From Sialis fuliginosa (taxonomy: Eukaryota; Arthropoda; Insecta; Megaloptera; Sialidae), in the NCBI GenBank assembly GCA_961205875.1, contig OY540818.1:976001-1040000 (forward strand): a stretch of DNA of 64,000 nt, given 5' to 3'. Positions 1 through 8,439 of the stretch are shown here, one piece after another. Under the pieces are notes generated by a model. The model did not search any database. It was not told the DNA's origin and worked only from the letters and a program-made list of their open reading frames with translations. The position numbers and the translations under genes were made by a program. How positions within the stretch are numbered: the stretch's first letter is position 1; each line of letters starts with the position of its first letter.

Positions 1-923
1 TTTGTCTGTCTGTTTTCTGTTTGTTACCTTTTTACGGCTAAACCGCTTTACCGATTTTGATGAAATTTGGCAGTGAGATAGCTTGCATCCCGAGGACGGA
101 CATAGGCTATTTCGTATCTTAAAAATTCAACCCCTAAGAAATTGCAAGGGGGTAGAAATTTTTTAATTTTTTTTAGTAATTATTATTTTACCCCCCGATA
201 CATATGAAGGGTTGTAAGTGGTTTTATTCGATCCGGCGGGAAAAATACCACGGGGGCGTAGGTTTTAGGGGGCAAAACAACCCTCTATCTTGCATAGGAG
301 CCGAGATATTTACGATTTTGTATAATGAAAGAAAACTAAAAATAAGAAAAATTTAATATTTTACCCCCTGTCACATATGAAGAGTTGTAATTGATTACAT
401 TCGATCTGGCGGGCAAAAATACTACGGAAGAGGGATTATTAGGGGGACAAAACAACCCCTTATCTTACATAGGAGTCGCGACTTATATTATAAATGCGAA
501 AGTGTATCTCTCAGTCTGTCTATTTGTTACCTGTTCACGACTAAACTGCTTTACCGATTTTGATGAAATTTGGCAGTGAGATGGCTTACATCCCAAGGAC
601 GGATTAAGGCTATTTCATATCTCGAAAATTCAACCCCTAAGGAATTGCAAGGGGGAGGAAAATTTTAAATTTTTTTTAGTAATTAATATTTTACCCGTTA
701 CATATGAAGGGTTGTAAGTGGTTTTATTCGATCCAGCGGGAAAAATACCACGGGGGTGGGGGTTTTAGGGCGGAAAAACCCCTCTATCTCGCATAGGAGC
801 CGACACATTTACGATTTTGCATAATTAAAGAAAACTAAAAATAAGATAAATTTAATATTTTACCCCCTGTCACATATGAAGGGTTTCGAAATCCACGCGA
901 GCGAAGTCGCGGGTAGCAGCTAG
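1..923 (+). mobile_element. Helitron, non-autonomous, 5' end cut by window start
   Basis: The element ends in CTAG at 920-923, followed by a T at 924. A short GC-rich hairpin (CGCGA with TCGCG) lies about 12 nt upstream, which is the classical Helitron 3' terminus. The first base of the window matches base 3872 of the complete copy at 3841-5296, so only about 31 bp are missing on the left. The body is two diverged monomers of about 0.5 kb, the second starting near 481. No helicase or Rep coding sequence is present; the open frame at 391-579 lies inside the monomer and is not considered a gene. Confidence 0.8.
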
Positions 924-2357
924 TCTACTATATATAACGAAGTGTCCTCACTCACTGATAATCATTTTTTTGACCATTTCCACTCATCGGAGAACCTTGA
1001 AATTTGGTATATATATTCCTTGGGGGTAAAAAATAACAACTAGTGGGCCTTTTTTGAAAAAGTTTATAAATGGGGTGACAAGGGGCCCCCAATTTTTCAA
1101 AAAAAAAGTTAGAATTTTTGTATTATTTTTTTTATATTCCTTGGGCGATATAATGTAAGGTTCAAATTTCAGATTTAAAAAAAATAAAAAAAAAAGGAAA
1201 CAAAAAGTTTTGATGTAAAAAAGTATCAAAACGAAAACCGATATTAGATTTTTTTAATTTTTTTCAAATACTTTGGTTAATTGACAACCATGAACCCGTG
1301 TCTGATTTTTGAAAAAGATATGTTAAAGAGGAGAAAATAAACAAAATACGTTTACATATAATGCGCTTTAAGCATTTACTAAATTAATTGCAAATGTCGT
1401 AACTATGGATACATTATATTTTATTGATTATTTTAAAAAATTTTAAATGTCAGTGGCCATTTAAAATTTTGAAGTGAACAATAAAATATAACAAAAAAGA
1501 AATATAAAGAACATAACGAATGAAAAAATATGCACAACTCTAATGTAATATATAATTAAAATTTTCATAAATAAATTTGACAAAAAAATTGAAGACAAAC
1601 AATTACAGCATTCGGACACAATTCGACCAACATTCGGCGATAGATATGTGTTCCCGGTACAAATAAAAATTAAGTATATAATGACATTTTTTTAATCTTA
1701 AGTCATTGAATTATCAATATTTTTACTTTCATAGGTATAGGTATTTTATTATATTTATTTGTAATCATAAATATCAGAAGAATTTATATAATTTCAAATT
1801 AACATTGTAATTTTAAATGATATTATTTTAATTGTTGTTTGAAACTGTATATCTGTCATCTTTACCCAATGTATTCATACTAACCTAAAATGTACATTTA
1901 CAAAATTAAAACAAGATGTTGATTTATTGCGAATTGTTACGAAAACTTCATTCAATTTACAAGTACCTATATTTGATTGTAATTAATTAATTAACTGTAC
2001 AAAGGGTGTACGAGTATCTACAAGAGCTAATAATGTATTTATATAGAGACATTGATGAATTTTTGAAAGACACGAGCAGAAAAACCAAAAATGAAATTAT
2101 TTTTAATATTCATAAAATGTTCAAATCATGTAAGTACATGATGTAATACAATAAATACATGTACCATATATTTAAGTCTCTAAAAGTATATGTTATGTAA
2201 TATATTAATTTAAAATTGTTTTAATTCTATAGTTATAACATAGAAGTCATAAAATAATTTTTTGTCGTTGTCATATCAGAAACAAATGTCATAATATGTA
2301 TTTAGTATGCAATATATTTTCATACGACAAGAGTTGAAAACGCATCGTAAACAAATA
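924..2357. other. AT-rich DNA without recognised gene
   Basis: Low-complexity A/T tracts dominate. A short motif around 1003-1022 (ccttgaaatttggtatatat) has a loosely inverted partner near 1158-1173, which may mark an old degraded repeat. The open frame on the minus strand at 984-1229 is a poly-K/F/L translation of homopolymer tracts and is not supported as a gene. Confidence 0.5.
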
Positions 2358-2359
2358 TA

Positions 2360-2646
2360 CAGGTAATCCTCGACTTATAATTGTCTTTGTCTCTTTCTAA
2401 CATGCACATATTACATAAATGAATCAAACAGTTCCGGGAATTTCCCAAAAATGTAATATATTATTATTTATGTAGATATTTTTGGGAACCCGCAACTGTT
2501 TGATGTATAGAAAATGCGATTCGCTTCACATCAAGGAAAACGTCAAAAGCAAAAATATGTACATATTGTACGTGTTAACTTACAACTTATTCTATTTACG
2601 ACCGATGTCTAGGAACCTATCTCGGTTGTAAGTCGAGGAATACCTG
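2360..2646. mobile_element. TA-flanked MITE with long hairpin (Tc1/mariner type)
   Basis: The 287-bp element has terminal inverted repeats: CAGGTAATCCTCGACTTATA on the left, and on the right the inverse complement of CAGGTATTCCTCGACTTACA. It is flanked by TA on both sides (2358-2359 and 2647-2648), the duplication expected for Tc1/mariner-type insertion. An inner inverted pair (atcaaacagtt with gggaa near 2423-2447, and its partner near 2477-2503) shows that much of the element can fold into one hairpin. It has no coding capacity. Confidence 0.75.
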
Positions 2647-2648
2647 TA

Positions 2649-3840
2649 CTACGATATATAACGTATGTCTTATCAGTTTAAGCGTAAAACAAATATTCAA
2701 TGTTTTTAAATGCTGCGAGAAGTTCAAACATGCTTGACTGATTTAAATTTACTTTTTTCATTATTTTATATATTACTTACAAAATAACCAAGACGTTCCA
2801 TTAAAATTTCAGGATTTGTGAAGTGTTCTGTCGTAGGAAAAGTTTAGGAAGCACTGTTCTACATCATATTTCAATATCAACCAAATTGAGTTATTGAGGG
2901 TAACAAATATATTGAAAAAAACTCATAGAGAAACCATATTTAGTTTGTGCAATAAAGTTTTAACAGGTACGATTTTTCTAAAATATCTTAAAATTAATAA
3001 AATTAAAATTGATAAAAGCCCAGCTCTAATGAATAAATAAGAAAGCACTCTGTCACAGCACTATATTATTCCGTTGCGGCAAGTACCTTCCATATAGGCC
3101 AGTCAGGATCCACTCAGGGCTAGCTACGTCACTGGTTACGATACTATATTATTGTTGGTTACGATATTTCATAAAACAGATATCGGTGCTTAGAATACAT
3201 TGTCTGGAGGAATACGATAGTAAAAGTTTTAACAGATTTTTTAGCGGAAAAGAGAATTTTGTCGCTTATATATGAGATTTTTAGAATCGATAACTCAATT
3301 TCGCAAAAAGTGTATCTTACGATACTTTGCCTTGGAGGGGACGATATAGAAATAATTTAACCAGTTATGTTATAATTTAGGTATATAAAAACATAGTACC
3401 CAGCCATGGAATACGGAATTTTATAATTTACGGTTTCAATATTTTATTTTATTAATTTAGGTTACTATGATTATGTCTCTTTAAAATATTTTTTGTCGAA
3501 CAATTAAATGATTTTTGACACATATTAACAATTAAATATTTTGAAATGCCTATATTGATTGAAAATTTAAATATGAAGAAACATTTCACTTCCATGAAAG
3601 GTAAAATATCGAAATTAATTATTAGGTTTGGTGTAAATTTTTCGAAACACAATTTTTCGAATCACAATTTTTCGAAAAATTTAAGTTTTATTGTTCAAAT
3701 TTTAATTAGTTAATAAAATATTAAGTAAAGTGGTTGATACGGAGAATAGGGGTACAAGCTTTCACTACTGTCAAAAATACTCAAAAATCACTTACATAGT
3801 TACATAGAATAAAGTATTAATATTTGGACATTTTACGATA
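2649..3840. other. AT-rich DNA, possible hAT terminal fragment
   Basis: There is no recognisable gene. Around 3060-3134 is a GC-richer patch whose right edge reads, on the minus strand, CAGTGACGTAGC (3134 down to 3123), resembling a hAT terminal repeat. I could not identify a partner end or an 8-bp duplication, so this is only a possible fragment. The small minus-strand open frame at 3452-3652 has no recognisable features. Confidence 0.3.
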
Positions 3841-4855
3841 TCCATACTAATATTATAAATGCGAAAGTGTGTTTGTCTGTCTGTTTTCTGTTTGTTACCT
3901 TTTCACGGCTAAACCGCTTTACCGATTTTGATGAAATTTGGCAGTGAGATAGCTTGCATCCCGAGGACGGACATAGGCTATTTCGTATCTTAAAAATTCA
4001 ACCCCTAAGAAATTGCAAGGGGGTGGAAAATTTTTAATTTTTTTTAGTAATTATTATTTTACCCCCCGATACATATGAAGGGTTGTAAGTGGTTTTATTC
4101 GATCCGGCGGGAAAAATACCACGGGGGCGTAGGTTTTAGGGGGCAAAACAACCCTCTATCTCGCATAGGAGCCGAGATATTTACGATTTTGTATAATGAA
4201 AGAAAACTAAAAATAAGAAAAATTTAATATTTTACCCCCTGTCACATATGAAGAGTTGTAATTGATTACAATCGATCTGGCGGGCAAAAATACTACGGAA
4301 GAGGGATTATTAGGGGGACAAAACAACCCCTTATCTTACATAGGAGTCGCGACTTATATTATAAATACGAAAGTGTATCTCTCAGTCTGTCTATTTGTTA
4401 CCTGTTCACGACTAAACTGCTTTACCGATTTTGATGAAATTTGGCAGTGAGATGGCTTGCATCCCGAGGACGGACATAGGCTATTTCGTATCTTAAAAAT
4501 TCAACCCCTAAGAAATTGCAAGGGGGTGGAAAATTTTTAATTTTTTTTAGTAATTATTATTTTACCCCCCGATACATATGAAGGGTTGTAAGTGGTTTTA
4601 TTCGATCCGGCGGGAAAAATACCACGGGGGCGTAGGTTTTAGGGGGCAAAACAACCCTCTATCTCGCATAGGAGCCGAGATATTTACGATTTTGTATAAT
4701 GAAAGAAAACTAAAAATAAGAAAAATTTAATATTTTACCCCCTGTCACATATGAAGAGTTGTAATTGATTACAATCGATCTGGCGGGCAAAAATACTACG
4801 GAAGAGGGATTATTAGGGGGACAAAACAACCCCTTATCTTACATAGGAGTCGCGA
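3841..4855 (+). repeat. 503-bp Helitron monomer tandem expansion
   Basis: Each monomer starts with a version of ttatattataaatrcgaaag, followed by the box gctttaccgattttgatgaa and later gatccggcgggaaaaatac. The 503-bp offset is exact between the second and third monomers. The first monomer differs mainly at its outermost bases, where it forms the true Helitron 5' terminus. Confidence 0.75.
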
Positions 4856-5296
4856 CTTATATTATAAATACGAAAGTGTATCTCTCAGTCTGTCTATTTG
4901 TTACCTGTTCACGACTAAACTGCTTTACCGATTTTGATGAAATTTGGCAGTGAGATGGCTTACATCCCAAGGACGGATTAAGGCTATTTCGTATCTCGAA
5001 AATTCAACCCCTAAGGAATTGCAAGGGGGAGGAAAATTTTTAATTTTTTTTAGTAATTAATATTTTACCCGTTACATATGAGGGTTGTAAGTGGTTTTAT
5101 TCGATCCAACGGGAAAAATACCACGGGGGCGGGGGTTTTAGGGCGGAAAAACCCCTCTATCTCGCATAGGAGCCGACACATTTACGATTTTGTATAATTA
5201 AAGAAAACTAAAAATAAGATAAATTTAATATTTTACCCCCTGTCACATATGAAGGGTTTCGAAATCCACGCGAGCGAAGTCGCGGGTAGCAGCTAG
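3841..5296 (+). mobile_element. Complete non-autonomous Helitron, three monomers
   Basis: The 5' end is TC directly after an A (3840/3841). The 3' end is CTAG at 5293-5296 followed by T at 5297, with a CGCGA/TCGCG hairpin just upstream. This fits Helitron insertion between A and T without target duplication. The body is three head-to-tail monomers beginning near 3841, 4353 and 4856. The second and third are offset by exactly 503 bp and carry the same 62-codon open frame twice (4262-4450, 4765-4953), so a recent internal duplication separates this copy from the two-monomer copy at 1-923. No Rep/helicase gene is present. Confidence 0.85.
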
Positions 5297-6304
5297 TATT
5301 TATATATACGTCTCTTTCACTAACAGAGAATATAAAAGACGAATATTATTAAATAAAGAGATCATGATATTTTGATTTACAAAACTCTAGTCTATCTCTT
5401 TTTACAAATAATAAACCGGTTTCTAAATAAAATTATTGTGTCAGGTAAAATGTAACTAAACAATCAGTTATTTAATTAAATATTATATAAGTATATATTA
5501 TATTATATTAATATTTAATAATATATTAAATATCATTCATAACTGATGTGAAGATACAAATAACTTACATATTTATACATTTAAAAACATAATGTATGTT
5601 TATTTAGAAAATAACATTTTTATATCCATTTGTAAAGATATACAACGTACATACACTTTCAAATGATTTTTCCAATAAGCAGAGTTCAGAAAATAACCGA
5701 TTATTTAATAAGTAACAGTTGATATATTATTATTAAGACTTATTAATATCTAATTAAGTAAATTCATATCAAAATCAAGTTTAAATGAAATAAAAAAGAA
5801 AAAAAAGAATTTTTAAAATAACTTTTTTAAATTTCGCGGTACATTTTATGCGCATGCGTATAATTAATCTGTCACATAATGGTACGAATACCGTTATTAT
5901 ATTTAATTAGATCGTATTTTATGTAGTATTATGAAATATTTTGCTGTGACGTACAAACGGACGACAAAGTGACATAAAAAAGGTTTCTTTGGAAGCCAAA
6001 AAACTAACATAACATATGTCTAGTGTCCAATTCCTCAAAAAATACATATCGTTAATAATGTTCCCGAAATATACGTAAAGTATACATATAAATACTATTA
6101 TATGTCTAATGTATGATTCAAGGACATGTCCTCAAAAAATACATTTCGTTGATGATGATCCCGGAACATACGTTAAATAGAAGAAATAGTTTAACGGCTA
6201 AAATATTGTAATAAAAATAAAAATAAAATTGTTTTTTGATTCGGAGATGTATTTTACAAGTTTTTCAATAACAAAAAAAGGGTGTCTCAAAAAATACGCT
6301 GGAC
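5297..6304. other. AT-rich DNA with degraded repeat fragments
   Basis: No gene is seen. At about 5765-5870 (aagtttaaatgaaat, then aaatttcgcgg and gcgcatgcg) there is a diverged third copy of the dispersed repeat found at 48440-48515 and 58185-58260. At 5946-5997 there is a degraded end of the inverted-repeat family found at 53815-57201 (acggacgacaaagtgac then ggtttcttt). At 6032-6076 and 6129-6173 a 45-bp segment is imperfectly duplicated in direct orientation. Confidence 0.5.
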
Positions 6305-6326
6305 ATATATATATATATATATATAT
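6305..6326. repeat. (TA)n microsatellite, left of PLE-2
   Basis: This is a pure AT dinucleotide tract immediately before the inverted terminal piece of the diverged PLE-2. Confidence 0.95.
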
Positions 6327-6348
6327 TCGTATTCATATATATGACCAT
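6324..6348 (-). pseudogene. PLE-2 ORF start remnant
   Basis: Read on the minus strand from 6348, the sequence encodes MVIYMNTN, identical to the first eight residues of the PLE-1 protein, then runs into the TA tract. The match supports the start codon chosen for PLE-1, since the DNA just upstream differs between the two families. Confidence 0.7.
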
Positions 6349-6498
6349 TATTCTTGATAATATTTAACATACCATTTATAGGGGTTTTTTTTTAAAGGTC
6401 AAAAAATAATTAAATACTAAAATATAGTTCCAATCATATTTAATTATCAGCGCATGGATTTGTGCCTGCATATTTGTACACATTTTACTGTTTAAAGA

Positions 6499-6585
6499 GT
6501 AAGTTTTCTTAAAAAAATATTTGTAATCTGTTAATATCTAGTCATCTATTTATGTTTTTTGCTCATTTTTGTATATTTCTTATAG
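6499..6585 (+). other. Candidate GT-AG intron in PLE-2 partial pseudo-LTR
   Basis: GTAAGT at 6499 and a T-rich tract ending TTCTTATAG at 6585 define an 87-bp intron. It sits at the same place relative to the hammerhead core as the 83-bp PLE-1 intron, although the interior has diverged. Confidence 0.65.
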
Positions 6586-6595
6586 AATTATGTTT

Positions 6596-6641
6596 GTCCA
6601 TTTCTGATGAAGACAAAAAATTGTCGAAAATTATAAAAAAG
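6596..6641 (+). ncRNA. Truncated hammerhead ribozyme of PLE-2
   Basis: The CTGATGA core (6604-6610), stem II (GACAA/TTGTC) and GAAA are intact. The copy breaks off after the 5' strand of stem III, at the AGCGC loop, so the cleavage site is missing. Confidence 0.55.
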
Positions 6642-6642
6642 A

Positions 6643-6669
6643 AAAACATACCTAAATTTAATTAAGTAA
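6643..6669 (+). pseudogene. PLE-2 ORF C-terminal remnant
   Basis: The frame ends T-Y-L-N-L-I-K-stop, matching the PLE-1 C-terminus SYLNLIK. Everything upstream in the ORF is missing; the preceding base 6641 joins directly to pseudo-LTR sequence. Confidence 0.7.
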
Positions 6670-7277
6670 TATTTCCTCCTGTTTTGTTGTATTGTTTCCC
6701 CAGTTGTTTATGATTGTTTCTTTTTTCATTTTTGATAGATTGATTTGGGTTTTTAGGTTGTTTTTGGTGTTTTTCATGTTATCCTCTTGTTTGAAATTTC
6801 TAGGTTACCTTTTGCTTGTGGATGACATTTAACATAGATAGATTTTTGTTTCCATAGATAAAAATAAAAACAAAACTAATGTAACAATTTTGTAATACTG
6901 GTGTTTTTCTTGAAACACTAGTAATCTTATTTTTTCTTTTTTGTCTGTTACTTATAATGATATTTGTAACTAGATTTAAGTTTAATAGTTGTTTTATCGT
7001 GTTATATTGCGTTTTATCTTATTATAAATTTACGTTTCATCAGAATATAATGTGATAAAAAAAAAAAAAAAATTTTCAATTTTAAATTGTTTTTAATACT
7101 ATGTTTAAGTTTTAAATGTTTTATAAAAAAAAAGAAAAAATGGTTTGCAATGGTTTTATCTGTTTTAAATTCACATCAACATGGTTATATTTCTCTTTTT
7201 TTAAATTTAAAAGGATTTTTGATGTAATACGCATGGATTTGTGCCTGCATATTTGTACACATTTTACTGTTTAAAGA

Positions 7278-7364
7278 GTAAGTTTTCTTAAAAAAATATT
7301 TGTAATCTGTTAATATCTAGTCATCTATTTATGTTTTTTGCTCATTTTTGTATATTTCTTATAG
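7278..7364 (+). other. Candidate GT-AG intron in PLE-2 pseudo-LTR
   Basis: This is the second copy of the 87-bp intron, 779 bp from the first and with the same splice boundaries (GTAAGT, TTATAG). Confidence 0.65.
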
Positions 7365-7373
7365 AATTATGTT

Positions 7374-7440
7374 TGTCCATTTCTGATGAAGACAAAAAAT
7401 TGTCGAAAATTATAAAAAAGCGCTGATAATTAAATATGAT
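7374..7440 (+). ncRNA. Candidate type I hammerhead ribozyme, PLE-2
   Basis: The core CTGATGA is at 7383-7389. Stem II is GACAA (7391-7395) with TTGTC (7400-7404), and GAAA starts at 7405. Stem III is AATTAT (7408-7413) with ATAATT (7426-7431). The predicted cleavage follows TTA, after 7432. Compared with PLE-1, the innermost stem III pair is swapped (A-U to U-A) and stem II is longer, as expected for a selected fold. One extra A lies between core and stem II, and stem I is weak. Confidence 0.65.
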
Positions 7441-7505
7441 TGGAACTATATTTTAGTATTTAATTATTTTTTGACCTTTAAAAAAAACCCCCTATAAATG
7501 GTATG

Positions 7506-7506
<1 letters not shown>

Positions 7507-7557
<51 letters not shown>
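7507..7557. repeat. (TA)n microsatellite between PLE-2 and the PLE-1 array
   Basis: About 25 TA units separate the last base of PLE-2 from the first recognisable base of the PLE-1 array. It is likely the pre-existing insertion target. Confidence 0.95.
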
Positions 7558-7560
<3 letters not shown>

Positions 7561-8439
7561 AATATACCTATTTTGTAGGGGTTTTTTTTTAGGTCAAAAT
7601 ATTAATTAAAGAACTAAACCAATGTTCAAATCATTTTAATTAATAGCGCTTATTTTAATTTTCAACATTTTTGTCTTCATCAGAAATTAATAATTATCCC
7701 TATAAGAAATCATAAACATAAGTAAGTAACATAAGCAAATGAACAAGATATTCATAGATATAAACATATTTTTTTTACTTACAATTTAAACAGTAATTAG
7801 TGTGACCATATGTATGTAGTAAAAGATGCATATTACATCAAAAAAATTTTTTTTAAATATTAAAAAGTACCCATTCTTGTACAAAAGACTAAAAATATGT
7901 AAATGTGATATCCAACAGATAAAACAATATATAAAAACAATTTCTTTAAAACATTAAAACTTAAAAATTTAGTTTAAAAACGTTAAAAATAAATAAAATT
8001 CGTATCACATTGTATCACATGTTGAAAAGTATTTATACTAAGATAAAACTTAATTAAACAAGAACCATCAATTGTTTTTACTTAAAACTAGTTACAAATT
8101 TATTATACAAACATGAAAAAAGAAATAAAATTACTAGTGTTTCAATGAAAGAAAAGCACTAGTATTACAAACTTAATTATATTTATTACATCTATGGAAA
8201 ACAAAAATCTTATCTATGTTAAATGTCAATTTTAAGTACAAGGTAACCTAGAAAGAATTTTTTAAAAATTTTTTAAAAAGAGAGAAAAAAAGGGAACAAA
8301 AACCAACAAAATCAAACTAAAACATATACCTAATCAAACAAAAATGAAAAAAGTTAAAATTAATAGAAAAACCAAAAAATGGCATACAATACAAGCAAAA
8401 AGCAACGTGGAAAGAAGAAGAAAGAGGAAAAAAGAAAAT
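7555..8439 (-). repeat. Pseudo-LTR, outer left end of array
   Basis: This is the 3' flank of the outermost minus copy. In transcription order it holds a pyrimidine-rich tract after the stop codon, candidate AATAAA signals, the intron 7782-7700, the hammerhead 7692-7629 and the conserved end AGGTATATTTAAATA. It stops at the TA tract about 16 bp before where the next ORF would start. Confidence 0.8.
7629..7692 (-). ncRNA. Candidate hammerhead ribozyme, PLE-1 (outer left)
   Basis: On the minus strand the core CTGATGA runs from 7683 to 7677. It is followed by a short stem II (GAC with GTT), GAAA and stem III AATTAA/TTAATT around an AGCGC-containing loop. The cleavage triplet is TTA, with predicted scission between 7637 and 7636. 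Confidence 0.65.

Larger units (their letters stand above)
6324..7508 (+). mobile_element. PLE-2: rearranged non-autonomous Penelope-like copy
   Basis: This is a diverged relative of the neighbouring PLE-1 that has lost nearly all coding sequence. In order it shows: an inverted segment (6324-6453) holding the complement of the ORF start plus the distal pseudo-LTR; a plus-strand partial pseudo-LTR (about 6452-6641); the last codons of the ORF (to 6669, ending YLNLIK as in PLE-1); the 3' UTR; and a full pseudo-LTR ending at 7508. The segments 6452-6641 and 7231-7420 are direct copies 779 bp apart, while 6366-6453 and 7420-7508 are inverted copies. Both internal breakpoints fall at the AGCGC apex of the hammerhead loop. 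TA tracts flank both sides. Confidence 0.8.

Noticed and set aside
391-579. 62-codon ORF in the Helitron monomers (also at 4262 and 4765)
   Set aside because: It lies within non-coding monomers and recurs only by monomer duplication. It has no Rep or helicase similarity.
3060-3134. tRNA-derived SINE head in a GC-richer patch
   Set aside because: No A-box/B-box pair or cloverleaf could be drawn. The right edge looks more like a hAT terminus.
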